Source of the DNA: Megaustenia siamemsis
Lineage: Eukaryota > Mollusca > Gastropoda > Stylommatophora > Ariophantidae
Direction: 5' to 3'
Assembly (NCBI GenBank): GCA_032433765.1
Contig: JAVIAB010000046.1
Coordinates: forward strand, 67,041,181 to 67,105,180
Length of the DNA: 64,000 nucleotides
Part shown: piece after piece, positions 24,901 to 34,052 of the stretch
Layout of the letters: each line of letters begins with the position of its first letter
Position numbering within the stretch: position 1 is the stretch's first letter
Notes under the pieces: generated by a model
What the model saw: only the letters and a program-made list of their open reading frames with translations
Database searches by the model: none
Told to the model about the DNA's origin: nothing
Made by a program: the position numbers and the translations under genes

Positions 24901-25705
24901 GAGGGAGCTAGATGGAGTGATCCAAGACTTAGAGGAAGCTAGATGGAGTGATCCAAGACTTAGAGGGAGTGATCCAAGACATAGAGGGAGCTAGATGGAG
25001 TGATCCAAGACTTAGAGGGAGTGCTAGATGGAGTGATCCAAGACTTAGAGGGAGTGCTAGATGGAGTGATCCAAGACTTAGAGGGAGTGCTAGATGGAGT
25101 GATCCAAGACTTAGAGGGAGTGCTAGATGTAGTGATCCAAGACTTAGAGGGAGTGCTAGATGGAGTGATCCAAGACTTAGAGGGTGTGCTAGATGGAGTG
25201 ATCCAAGACTTAGAGAGAGCTAGATGGAGTGGTCCATAACTTAGAGGGAGTGCTAGATGGAGTGATCCATGACTTAGAGGGAGTGCTAGATGGAGTGATC
25301 CATGACTTGGAGGGAGTGCTAGATGGAGTGATCCATGACTTAGAGGGAGTGCTAGATGGAGTGATCCATGACGTAGAGGGAGTGCTAGATGGAGTGATCC
25401 AAGACTTAGAGGGAGCTAGATGGAGTGATCCAAGACTTAGAGGGAGTGCTAGATGGAGTGATCCAAGACTTAGAGGGAGTGCTAGATGGAATGATCTAAG
25501 ACTTAGAGGGAGCTAGATGGAATGATCCAAGACTTAGAGGGAGTGCTAGATGGAGTGATCCAAGACTTAGAGGGAGCTTGATGGAGTGATCCAAGACTTA
25601 GAGGGAGCTAGATGGAGTGATCCATGACTTAGAGGGAGTGCTAGATGGAGTGATCCAAGACTTAGAGCGAGTGCTAGATGGAGTGATCCAAGACTTAGAG
25701 GGAGC
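21921..25705. repeat. 33/31-bp minisatellite, 3.8 kb
   Basis: About 115-120 copies of a unit containing CTAGATGGAGTGATCCAAGA and CTTAGAGGG. Two length types, 33 bp (with AGTG) and 31 bp (without), alternate in blocks. The early part (21.9-22.5 kb) is marked by AGAGAGAG and AGGCAG variants, the middle (23.7-24.3 kb) by TTAGCGAGAG variants. Frames open over the 33-bp blocks are not genes. Confidence 0.97.
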
Positions 25706-25797
25706 TAGCTTAGAGGTGACCGCGCTAGTAGGCGCCAGATCGTTCAGTGGGAACAGAGTAAAATGCTCTTTCTTAAATAGGAGATTAGGTGGAGATT

Positions 25798-25930
25798 CCA
25801 AACACAGATATAGATGAGATGTGAGTTAGAGACAGTCTATAGATGAGATGTGAGTTAGAGACAGTCTATAGATGAGATGTGAGTTAGAGACAGTCTATAG
25901 ATGAGGTGTGAGTTAGAGACAGTCTAGATA
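25798..25930. repeat. 29-bp minisatellite, four copies
   Basis: Four units containing GATGAGATGTGAGTTAGAGA followed by CAGTCTATA, nearly identical to each other. Confidence 0.85.
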
Positions 25931-26065
25931 AGTCACCCTTAAGTGTAGGGCGATAGTAGAAAGTGTAACGGTCTAAGAGCATTTAGAACACAGGAGTAGG
26001 TGGCATGAGGCGGTAGTAAGCCAAAACGTTGTTAGACCTAATGGACAGACTGAAGCAGATAGTCT
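25931..26065. other. Single-copy link
   Basis: Short unique sequence between two minisatellites; nothing recognised. Confidence 0.4.
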
Positions 26066-26182
26066 GAGCTTGTTACACCCAGCACATGTATATAATTTGT
26101 TACACCCAGCACATGTATATAGCTTGTTACAACCAGCACATGTATATAGCTTGTTACACCCAGCACATGTATATAGCTTGTT
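26066..26182. repeat. 27-bp minisatellite interrupted by the Polinton (left part)
   Basis: Four to five copies of GCTTGTTACACCCAGCACAT plus GTATATA. The array breaks off inside a unit at CTTGTT (26,177-26,182) and resumes with CTTGTT at 34,620, so the mobile element sits within the array. Confidence 0.93.
26177..26182. other. Left 6-bp target site duplication
   Basis: CTTGTT, identical to 34,620-34,625 on the far side of the element. A 6-bp duplication is the known signature of Polinton/Maverick integration. Confidence 0.93.
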
Positions 26183-26786
26183 AGTAGTGAGGAAGGGGGT
26201 TTTGAGCATAGATTTTGTGTAGCACGTTACACTACGTGCCGCACGATACAGGTAGATAAGCGGGTGGTCGGCCTCGTGGGGGTCTTATCTCAAGTGGAGG
26301 GAGGCTTATCTCAAGTGGGTGAGAGTGGGTGGGGGGGGCTTATCTCAAGTGGGTGAGTGTGCTGGCTATGGACACCAGTGGTTCTAAAACTTGTGTGTCA
26401 GTGGTTCTAAAACTTGCGAGCTCACGCTGGGGGTTTGCTTTTATGGGTCAAATTGTGTTATTAGTATCATCATGTGCCAGGCTAAGGGTGGGGAAGGGGT
26501 GGTCGAGTATCATGTGCCAGGATAGGAGGTGGGAAAAAAGGGGTGTGCCTTCGAGTGTTAGTACATATACCAGGTGTTAGCGACTTTTTAGTGACACATC
26601 ATGTGCCACGTCGGTCATCATCATAATGGGCCACCTCAGTCATCAGCAGCATGGGCCACCTCGGTCATCATCATGTGCCACCTCGGCGCTGGGGTCGTCG
26701 CTGGTCGGCGGTCGCTGATCGACGCGGCGGGGGTTCGTCGCGGGTCGGCTCGGGCAACATCATCATGTGTAGTGATTAAATAGTGA

Positions 26787-26828
<42 letters not shown>
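26787..26828. repeat. (CT)n microsatellite inside the left TIR
   Basis: About 21 CT units; its counterpart in the right TIR is a GA tract at 34,019-34,050. The second Polinton end has a CT-rich tract at a similar distance from its tip. Confidence 0.93.
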
Positions 26829-26831
<3 letters not shown>

Positions 26832-26880
26832 ACATTCATGGTAAAGCAAAACAAAGAAGTCGCTCTATATTTCACATATA

Positions 26881-26886
26881 TTTATT
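26881..26886 (-). promoter_or_regulatory. Poly(A) signal for the PC4-like gene
   Basis: AATAAA on the minus strand, about 39 bp past the stop codon at 26,925-26,927. It lies within the TIR, and the mirror copy serves the protease gene. Confidence 0.6.
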
Positions 26887-26924
26887 AATACAACAAATAT
26901 ACAACACATATGAGAAAATATATA

Positions 26925-27617
26925 TTACTGTCCGATTCTTGATAATTTTAAGCGTCTGGGTTTCCTCCCTCCTGTTTTGGCGGTACTGTCTGTTTGTGTT
27001 AAATGTCTATCAAACACAGGGGCGTAGGAAGTTTCATTAGCCTTCACAACACAACCGCCCTCCATTTTGACAAAACCTTGATCAAAGCTGGAATAGGTAA
27101 TTGGTGACTCAGCTGAAACACCCGGGACATCCATATTGGCCGCCGGATCTGTCGTCTGATTAACAAGAGCGAGGTTCCCTTGGTTAACAAAAGGAGGGGT
27201 CGTGTAGTTGATAAGATTCGGGTTAACAAGAGATGGTGTGTAGTTCTGGTGGTTAACGAGAGATGGCGTGTAGTTGAGCTGGTTAAGGAGAGGTGGCGTG
27301 TAGATGTGGTGGTTAACAACAGGTGGCGTGTAGTTGAAGTTAGCATAAGCGGTTAAAATGTCTTCTCGCATATCAACTAAAGCGATAAATTCCTCTCTCG
27401 ATAGTGTTATCCCAGTTCGGGTAGGAAACTTAAAAAAAACTCTCACCGCTATATGTCCTTATATTTATCAACGGTCTGTTACGAAAAACACAAACCGAGA
27501 CTGCCTTAACGCCATCTTTAGACAGCGGAACTACAGTCTCATTTCCGCGTTATTTTCAAATATGCGCTGATCACTGACATCAAACGAAATTGGCGTAATC
27601 AAGCTACACGACTCCAT
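26925..27617 (-). pseudogene. PC4-like DNA-binding protein, frame-broken
   Basis: The minus-strand gene starts at ATG 27,615-27,617 (MESCSLITPISFD) and ends at TAA 26,925. Two frame changes are visible, near 27,535 and in a T8 run (minus strand) near 27,431-27,438. The middle frame reads FRNRPLINIRTY and the next PTRTGITLSREEF, an arrangement like the PC4/p15 single-strand DNA-binding fold. The C-terminal half has five or six NYTPP-LVN-type repeats, probably disordered. The last residues RLKLSRIGQ lie in the TIR and are identical to the end of the protease. The PC4 assignment is an inference from pattern only. The role could be replication or transcription. Confidence 0.6.
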
Positions 27618-28011
27618 ATTCAAAGAAAACAAACACAAGCCACCTGGCAACAGACGCTGGTTATCAAAGTGTGTACACTGCTCGGCTGGGGTTTTTATAC
27701 CTGCTACATTTATCGTATCGAGGACCGTCTATTTATAGTAGCTAACGCAATATGTTATCAGGCGAGGTAATATGTTATCAGGCGAGGTAATACGTTATCA
27801 GTCGTGTTGTGACATGTTCCGTGACTTCAGGAAGGGTCCAAACAGGGTGATAGGTGGGAAATATGATGTGTGTGAAATAATTTTATATAGGGTGTGGTTT
27901 TTTTTAAAATAACTGTTAATTGAAGAAGTGAAACCTGGCGTGCAGACCTAAAATCACTCCTTGTTATTTTTGTAAGTGGTATAATCACTAAAGTTGGTAG
28001 CACTTGTGAGG
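27618..28011. promoter_or_regulatory. Divergent intergenic region of the Polinton
   Basis: This 394-bp non-coding stretch separates the minus-strand PC4-like gene from the plus-strand gene block. A minus-strand TATAAAAA lies at 27,692-27,699, about 75 bp before the PC4-like ATG. A plus-strand TATATAG lies at 27,884-27,890, about 120 bp before the ATPase ATG. Between them is a triplicated 20-bp repeat. A shared promoter region is likely, and a replication role is possible. Confidence 0.55.
27749..27806. repeat. Three 20-bp direct repeats in the divergent promoter region
   Basis: Three copies of AATATGTTATCAGGCGAGGT; the last has changes (TACGTTATCAGTCG). They are the only iterated element in the central non-coding region and could bind a regulator or initiator; not tested. 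Confidence 0.8.
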
Positions 28012-28628
28012 ATGGATCCCCGATGGAATCATCCTTTCACAGCTCTGATAGCCGGTCCTACCGGGTGTCGGAAAACGGTATTTTTACAAAAGTTTATACA
28101 GAACCTTCACGAGTTAGCTGTCCCCGTACCGGAGGAAGTTATATGGTGTTATGCGGAATGGCAACCGATATACAAGACTATGAGGTCAGTGAGATTATCG
28201 AGGGTCTAGCAGACGTCGATAAATTGGAAGGTGGTAAGAAGAGAAGACTGATCGTCATCGATGACTTGATGTCTGAGACGGACGAGAGGGTAACAAAATT
28301 ATTCACCAAAGGTAGTCATCACAGAGATATTAGTGTGATGTACATTGTTCAAAACCTATTTGGAAAAAATAAAGAACATCGAACCATAAGTCTCAATACG
28401 CACTACTTAGTCCTTTTCAAGAACCCGAGAGACGGGAGTCAAATTATGAATCTGGGTAAACAAATGTACCCAGGTCAGGTGGGGTACCTCCAAGATAGTT
28501 TTAAGGACGCGACAGCGACTCCTCACGGTTATTTGCTGGTCGATCTTCGTCAGGACACACCTGATAATCTTAGGTTGAGAACAAAAATATTCCCGGGGGA
28601 GAGACAAATCGTCTACGTGCCAAAGTAG
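28012..28628 (+). pseudogene. Genome-packaging ATPase (FtsK/HerA, A32-like), frame-broken
   Basis: The start is ATG 28,012 (MDPRWNHPF), near the N-terminus expected for the family. The Walker A motif AGPTGCRKT follows at residues 14-22. The frame then shifts by one base between about 28,171 and 28,200. Downstream the second frame carries Walker B as RRLIVIDDLM and continues to the stop at 28,626-28,628. Total length of 617 nt fits about 205 codons with one base missing. In family members this ATPase packs the DNA into the capsid. It lies 6 nt before the next gene. It is probably non-functional unless the base is a sequencing error. Confidence 0.9.
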
Positions 28629-28634
28629 AGAATC

Positions 28635-28961
28635 ATGTGTGATGAAGCACTTAGACGGAACGGTGAAATGTTGAAATGTATGCGCGCCGCCTCGCCGAGC
28701 GGTTTAAGAGCCATATTAAAAACAGCCTCTCCCAAACTCATTAACTTTTTGTGCGAGTGTTGTCATAACATATTAAAAGGTAATGTTAGACTCACTCAGC
28801 GACAGAAGTGCGAGCTACGTCGACACAAGCACAAGTTGAGACTTCTCACTAAAAAGAAACCGAATCTTAAGCGGCGGAAAGAGATTCTACAAACCGGTGG
28901 GTTCATAGGGGCTTTGCTCCGTCCTATATTAAGTATTCTCGGGGGCGTACTAGGTGCGTAA
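28635..28961 (+). CDS. Small basic protein with hydrophobic C-terminus (pX-like)
   Basis: 108 residues, intact. The centre is strongly basic (RRHKHKLRLLTKKK and KRRKE). The C-terminus GGFIGALLRPILSILGGVLG is glycine-rich and hydrophobic, like a membrane-active segment. Small proteins of this build are known in Polintons and adintoviruses, where they are compared with adenovirus core proteins pX/pVI; the assignment here is by build and position only. It starts 6 nt after the ATPase stop, and the next ATG is 2 nt past its own stop. Confidence 0.75.
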   Translation: MCDEALRRNGEMLKCMRAASPSGLRAILKTASPKLINFLCECCHNILKGNVRLTQRQKCELRRHKHKLRLLTKKKPNLKRRKEILQTGGFIGALLRPILSILGGVLGA

Positions 28962-28963
28962 CA

Positions 28964-29431
28964 ATGGCAACAAAAATGATATTGATGGATCCTCGATTCC
29001 TCGAGGGTCTTACACAGACTACTACCACGTCGTATAGCCCTCCCGAGGCGATCGGTGACAACTTGCGAGATTTAGATGATAAAATGCAACGTATCCTATT
29101 CCGAGATGATTTAGCACCCGCCGATAAGGCCAGAGTGTACCAACGTGCCCTGCATCAATATTTAACTAGATTGGAGCAGTATAAACGTCGCTCATTGGGT
29201 TCGGTCGATCTCATTCAACACAACACGACGACAGAAAAAACACATTCCCCACCACCACCACCAATCGGAGTATCACCAGCGCAGACCAAGACACCACCAA
29301 TACCACCAGCAGCCGAAACCCCAAAGCTAGATAATGAAACCACTCCACCCGTAACCGCGTATAAAGTGAGACCTAAAAAAAGAAAGAGCGGAATCCCAAC
29401 ACCAAAATGGGAACGGTGGAGAAAATATTGA
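28964..29431 (+). CDS. Polinton-associated 155-residue protein, function unknown
   Basis: Intact frame starting MATKMILMDPRFLEG. Residues about 35-75 (DLDDKMQRILFRDDLAPADK to QYLTRLEQYK) look helical and are conserved in style among Polinton proteins. Residues about 90-130 are proline-rich, and the end is basic (RPKKRKSG). Its last 25 nt overlap the integrase start in another frame. It may be a structural or DNA-associated protein; I do not know the function. Confidence 0.7.
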   Translation: MATKMILMDPRFLEGLTQTTTTSYSPPEAIGDNLRDLDDKMQRILFRDDLAPADKARVYQRALHQYLTRLEQYKRRSLGSVDLIQHNTTTEKTHSPPPPPIGVSPAQTKTPPIPPAAETPKLDNETTPPVTAYKVRPKKRKSGIPTPKWERWRKY

Positions 29432-30476
29432 GACGTCATTACTTTGACCCTAGTCGAACAGGGGCTTATAGTGCTGCAACGGCCCTGCAACGTAACACCA
29501 AACTGGGACTCGCAAAGATCAAACAATGGTTGAGTCATCAGGATAATTATACCCTTCATAAACCAATTCGTCGCAGATTTGAAAGGCGTTCCATTATAAC
29601 GAGTGGCCCCAACAGCAATATCAGGCAGTCCTAATTGATTTGAGACATTTGAAAAACCACAACGACGGCTATTCCTATTTGGTTTCTTGCGTGGACGTTT
29701 TCAGTAAATTCGCGTGGTCTGTACTGATACGAACCAAAACGGGGAAATCCTTAGTGGAAGCCGTCGGAAAGATATTTCGCGATGGGAAACCTGCGAGTTT
29801 TCAAACGGATAAGGGGTCAGAGTTTCTGAACAGAACATTTCAGAAATTCCTCTCTGACAACAACGTTCACTTTTTCACTACGCAGAACGAAGATATTAAG
29901 GCCGCCGTGGTAGAACGCTTTAATAGGACTCTCAAACAACGGATGTGGCGATATTTCACGAAATCCAATAAGCTGTCTTATGTGCGAGTCCTACCCGCCC
30001 TACTTCGAAGTTATAACCATTCGTATCACAGAAGTATAAAAATGGCACCGGTCGACGTCAACGCAGTCAATCACGAACAGGTATGGAACACGTTGTATAA
30101 TAACAAACGCAACTTAAACTTTCAAAGACCCCTGTATAAGCCCGGTGATCGAGTTAGACTGGTCCTGGGCAGAGCCAATTTTAAAAAGGGTTATGCCCCG
30201 GCTTGGACGGAGGAACTGTTTTCCATCAGTCGAGTAAATGAAACAAACCCCGTTACATATGTGTTGAAAGACGATAAGGGTGATGAGATAGAGGGGTCAT
30301 TCTACACACCGGAAATTCAAAAAGTTGGAGACAAGCACGAGTACAGAATCGAGAGTATCATAACCGAGCGTCGCACATCCTTTGGGCGAAAAGAGAGTTT
30401 AGTCAAATGGTTTGGGTACGATTCCTCATTTAACACTTGGATACCGTCCAAGGACATTGACAGGTACAAAAACTAG
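29407..30476 (+). pseudogene. Retroviral-type integrase with chromodomain, frame-broken
   Basis: The start is ATG 29,407 (MGTVEKILRRHYFDP). A one-base shift near 29,575-29,600 links the N-terminal part, which includes TLHKPIRRRF, to the catalytic core. In the core, TDKGSEF holds the second Asp and VVERFNRTLK the Glu, with 34 residues between them, as in DDE integrases. At the position of the first Asp (QAVLID, codon 29,628-29,630) there is Val. The C-terminus KHEYRIESIITERR to LVKWFGYDSSFNTWIP is a chromodomain, as known in Polinton integrases. It would insert the element and make the 6-bp duplication. Both breaks point to loss of function. Confidence 0.92.
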
Positions 30477-30478
30477 AG

Positions 30479-30715
30479 ATGAGAGAAGAAGACGAAGAAG
30501 TGGAAACTTTTGGTGGAGAGCCCGATTTGCGAGCCGTAAACTCGGGAGTGAGGATAGAGAGCGAACCACGCAGGTGATCGGTGTTTGGGAAACTATCCCC
30601 CTATTTAGAACTTGTCTTTATTTGTCAAGTGGTAGTTATATATACCGTTGTCGCGGTTTCGCTGTTCAATCTGACCACCGAAAAGGCAGACGCCAAGGAG
30701 GGAAACTGTGGATAG
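30479..30715 (+). pseudogene. Small single-span membrane protein with in-frame stop
   Basis: ATG lies 2 nt after the integrase stop. The first 32 codons read MREEDEEVETFGGEPDLRAV and onward, an acidic start, then TGA at 30,575-30,577. The same frame continues 45 codons: KLSPYLELVFICQVVVIYTV is a hydrophobic span and the frame ends at TAG 30,713. Length and spacing suggest one ancestral gene of about 78 codons. The next 70 bp to the capsid gene hold nothing recognisable. Function unknown. Confidence 0.6.
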
Positions 30716-30789
30716 CCCTACTGACCAGCTGTTTGGGTTACATGCTACCGAATCCAAACTTGGAGAGGCGACGGTGAAACGCGTAAAAA

Positions 30790-31586
30790 ATGAGTTTTTA
30801 TGTCACCCTGCCCAGCAATGCATCTATGGAACTTTTCAAGGATAATAACCCCGGCCACTTTTTCGTTAAACTCCCTCAGACCATTGACATTTCGACGCAG
30901 TATGAGATCGCACTGGTGGAGATACAGTTTCCGATAAATTATTTCAATGTAATAGAGGGTGATGTCTGGATTCGGTACGAATCTCTCAAAAACGACGATA
31001 TTTGCGACGCTAGATTTTATTTCAACGTGACATTGGAGCCTGGGTTATACACGAAACCCGATGCGTTCATCGACGCGTTGAACGCGTCGATCATAAAAGC
31101 GGAGGATGAGTCGAACGGGGATGTGAAAGGGAAAAAATGAGATTCATTTACGCAAAAGAGGTGAATAAAGCCATCTTGAGACTTTACGAAAAAGGAGTCA
31201 GTGTTACCATAAGCGACACTTTGAAAAACATGTTAGCCTTCCCCACGACCTCTATATCAGACACGGCTCCCGACATCTTCAGCGTAGGGGTAATGGACTT
31301 GGAAAGCGTTGCGAAGAATGTCTACGTCTACTGCGATCTCGTTTCCTCCAGATCGGTCGGGGATGTGATGGTACCTCTCCTAAGGGGCGTGCCTGTTCTC
31401 AATAGAAATCACACCTCGGTGTTTCAGATCTACGATAAGCCTCACTACCTACCCCTGAGTAGATTTTCCTTCGATACCGTCGAGATCCTTTTAGCCAACG
31501 AACACGGAAAAACCATTCCATTTACCAGCGGAACGTCGGTGCTAACGGTACACTTTCGAGTGAAGAAACATCTCGAGCTGGTATAA
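30790..31586 (+). pseudogene. Minor capsid (penton-like) protein, frame-broken
   Basis: Starts MSFYVTLPSNASMELFKDNN, the opening expected of the Polinton single jelly-roll minor capsid protein. The first frame ends at TGA 31,138-31,140 just after an A6 run; the -1 frame continues without a gap (RFIYAKEVNK) to 31,586. The total of 797 nt fits about 265 codons with one base missing. The protein would occupy capsid vertices in a virion. Programmed slippage at the A6 run is possible, but other genes of this element are broken too, so decay is more likely. Confidence 0.85.
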
Positions 31587-31659
31587 TGGTGAGACACACC
31601 CCCTTCATCGCGATGTTGAGTTATACGAAGACTTTTACTGTTGTCAGGCGGGTGATGGG
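31587..31659 (+). other. Short gap between capsid genes
   Basis: 73 bp without a recognised gene or signal. Confidence 0.4.
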
Positions 31660-32071
31660 ATGCCCGTGTTTATAGGAGGTCGAAGTCAGAGCGGTCGAGG
31701 AATCGGTAGTTTCTTCCGTGGAATCGGGAGGGCTATTTTACCCTGGTTAAAAACCGGCGGTAAGGCCTTGCTCAGAGAAGGATTGGGGACCGGACTGCAG
31801 GTCGCACAGGACGCATTAGCCGGGAAAAATGTCGGTAAAGCTTTCAAAGAACGAGCTAAGGAGGTGGTTGCTACACGGGGCCGTAGACCACCTGCGTGAT
31901 AACAACCAATCAGGAAGTGGTTTACGACAAATCAGAAAGCGAGTTATGAAGTTACCCCCACCAGGAGAACCGGTTACGAAGCGGATAAAATCGACAGCTA
32001 GACAGGTCCCCCTTCATTCGGTGTACAGCCAGAAGAAGACGACGAGGGTGGGAAAGGATATTTTCAACTAA
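31660..32071 (+). pseudogene. Small basic glycine-rich protein (pVI-like), frame-broken
   Basis: The first frame, MPVFIGGRSQSGRGIGSFFR, leads into an amphipathic stretch (AILPWLKTGGKALLREGLGT) and KNVGKAFKERAKE, then stops. Near 31,870-31,885 the frame changes and continues as AVDHLRDNNQSGSG, followed by a basic tail to VGKDIFN. The total of 412 nt is one more than a multiple of three. Build and position just before the hexon-like gene match the Polinton/adintovirus protein compared with adenovirus pVI. It was probably a membrane-active or core protein. Confidence 0.7.
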
Positions 32072-32073
32072 TA

Positions 32074-33375
32074 ATGTCCCTCGTTCACCCCAAATCGTGC
32101 GAATGTCTTCACTCTGGTTTGGATTTATTTAGCGTTCCACCCACACAGACATCTCTAGACTCTGGCCAGTTTATTGAAATTCGTCCGATCGCAGCCTTGT
32201 CGCATAGCGCACCGATAGAGTTTTTCATTTCTGGAAACAGCGAGGAGTATCTAGATCTTTTCAACACGTTTTTGCAGCTGCGGGTCAAGATCACCCTCTC
32301 GAATGGTGACAGTGTACCACCCGATGCTGAGGTAGGACCGGTCAACAATTATCTTCACGGTCTATTTTCACAAGTCGACGTATCGTTAAACGATACGTTG
32401 GTTACACCGTCGGAGAATACCTATCCTTTTAGAGCGGTGTTTGAGGCTACGCTAAACTACGGGGAGGATGCGAAAACGGGATACTTGACGGCCGCTCTGT
32501 TCTACAAAGACACAGCTGGCCACCATGACGATTTGAAAGAAAATGGGGGTTTTAAAACACGGCGCGATTTGACTTCGGGTAGTAAAGAGGTTGAAATGAT
32601 GGGTCGTTTGCACTCTGATGTCTTTGTGCAGGATCGTTACATGTTAAACAGAGTCGATGTGAAGATAAAACTCACGCCCTCTAAGGATGTGTTCAGCCTC
32701 GTGACTCACGATAGATCTGCGGGTTATAAGAGTGTTATCACCTACGCCGCGCTCGTGGTCAGGAAAGCTAAGCTAAACCCCGCGATTTCTCTGGCTCACG
32801 AAAAGGCTCTCTTAAGCGGGAATGCTCAGTACCCGATCAAGAGGGTTACCATCAAGACATTTTCCATCGCTAGCGGGATGTTCTCCCACAGTCAAGACAA
32901 TTTATTTTTGTCTCAAACACCGACCCGTGTAGTGATAGGTCTGATTACGGCCAGTGCGTTAATGGTGTTTATTCAGCTAACCCGTTCAATTTTCAACACT
33001 TTGGTCTGATTTATATGAACCTGACGGTCGACGGGAAATGCATCTCGGGAAAGCCTCTAACTATGGACTTTGAACGAAATCAATACGCGAGAGCTTTTTT
33101 CGGCACAAATCTGGCCATGGGTCTGATTGGTAAAGACGCCGGGAATAACGTTGATTATAGAGAGTTCAAGGACGGATATTGTCTATTTGGGTTTGACCTC
33201 TCGTCTAGTCTACTGGACGGCTCCCATTTTGAGCTAGCCACAAGTGGACCCTTGTCGATAGAACTCAAGTTTGCCGCTCCCACAACTACTCCCCTACAAG
33301 TCATCGTCTACGCCGAGTTGGACTCAGTGCTCGAGGTGTCCAAGACAAGGCAGATTCTAACAGACTTCACCGTTT

Positions 33376-33377
<2 letters not shown>
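32074..33377 (+). pseudogene. Major capsid (hexon-like) protein, frame-broken
   Basis: Starts MSLVHPKSCECLHSGLDLFS, 2 nt after the preceding stop. Long stretches (EFFISGNSEEYLDLFNTFLQ, GLFSQVDVSLND, YPFRAVFEATLNYG) match the general pattern of the Polinton double jelly-roll capsid protein. A one-base frame change near 32,955-32,975 separates the last third, which resumes as NPFNFQHFG then MNLTVDGKC, ending at TGA 33,375-33,377. The total of 1,304 nt fits about 434 codons with one base missing, near the usual length. Otherwise it looks well preserved. Confidence 0.9.

Positions 33378-33414
<37 letters not shown>
33376..33414. repeat. (GA)n microsatellite before the protease start
   Basis: About 18 GA units between the capsid stop and the protease ATG. 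The same motif, on the same strand, lies in the right TIR at 34,019-34,050. Confidence 0.9.
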
Positions 33415-33415
<1 letters not shown>

Positions 33416-33417
<2 letters not shown>

Positions 33418-33925
33418 GAACACGATGGAGATTTACAACCTTTTGATGTCGGATATTTTCGTTCGACGTTGTTCCCTTGTTAGTGTCATTCCACGAAACC
33501 ACTTACCCCCCAGCATCGACCCAACGGCGACCGCAGCCTTTGTCATAAACACCGACCCGGCACATGAACCCGGTGAGCATTGGGTGGCCCTCTTTTACAA
33601 CGGGCTCGGTGAATGTGAGTATTTCGATTCCTACGGTTTGCCTCCCAGATATGTGGATATTTTAAACTTTATAGAGCAAAACTCACACGCTCCATTCGTC
33701 TACAACCCGCGGGTGTTGCAAGATTTGTTTACCAACACGTGCGGTCTATATTGTGTTTATTATATACTTTTTAAGTGTCGAGGTGCGAAACTTAACAGAA
33801 TTCTCATGCCTTTTTCAGCGAGACAGCACATAAACGACCGTATCATTTATCGTTTGCTCGCCCCGTGGATAATTCGGCTTCTAGGGGCCCACGGACGCTT
33901 AAAATTATCAAGAATCGGACAGTAA
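33416..33925 (+). CDS. Adenain-type cysteine protease (C5-like)
   Basis: 169 residues from ATG 33,416 (MNTMEIYNLLMSD); an upstream in-frame stretch through the GA repeat is not needed. The catalytic His is in GEHWVALF, the acidic residue in YFDSYG, and the Cys in NTCGLYCVYY, with a Gln a few residues before it (VLQDLF), the order known for adenovirus-type maturation proteases. In Polintons this enzyme is thought to mature the capsid. The frame is intact. The last residues, RLKLSRIGQ, come from the TIR and equal the end of the PC4-like protein on the other side. Confidence 0.92.
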
Positions 33926-33962
33926 TATATATTTTCTCATATGTGTTGTATATATGTGTATT

Positions 33963-33968
33963 AATAAA
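33963..33968 (+). promoter_or_regulatory. Poly(A) signal for the protease gene
   Basis: AATAAA 38 bp after the protease stop, inside the right TIR; the mirror image of the signal at 26,881-26,886. Confidence 0.6.
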
Positions 33969-34017
33969 TATATGTGAAATATAGAGCGACTTCTTTGTTT
34001 TGCTTTACCATGAATGT

Positions 34018-34018
<1 letters not shown>

Positions 34019-34050
<32 letters not shown>
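34019..34050. repeat. (GA)n microsatellite inside the right TIR
   Basis: Counterpart of the CT tract in the left TIR, a few units shorter. Confidence 0.9.

Positions 34051-34052
<2 letters not shown>

Larger units (their letters stand above)
26183..26956. repeat. Polinton left terminal inverted repeat
   Basis: Matches the reverse complement of 33,894-34,619. The left copy is longer, partly through an extra TTATCTCAAGTGGGTGAGAG-type unit near 26,300-26,340 and a longer CT tract. It includes two copies of CAGTGGTTCTAAAAC, a (CT)n tract at about 26,787-26,828, a TTTATT poly(A) signal (minus strand) and the last codons of the PC4-like gene. Confidence 0.95.

Noticed and set aside
21921..25705. 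CRISPR-like array
   Set aside because: Units are contiguous with no unique spacers, and the context is eukaryotic.
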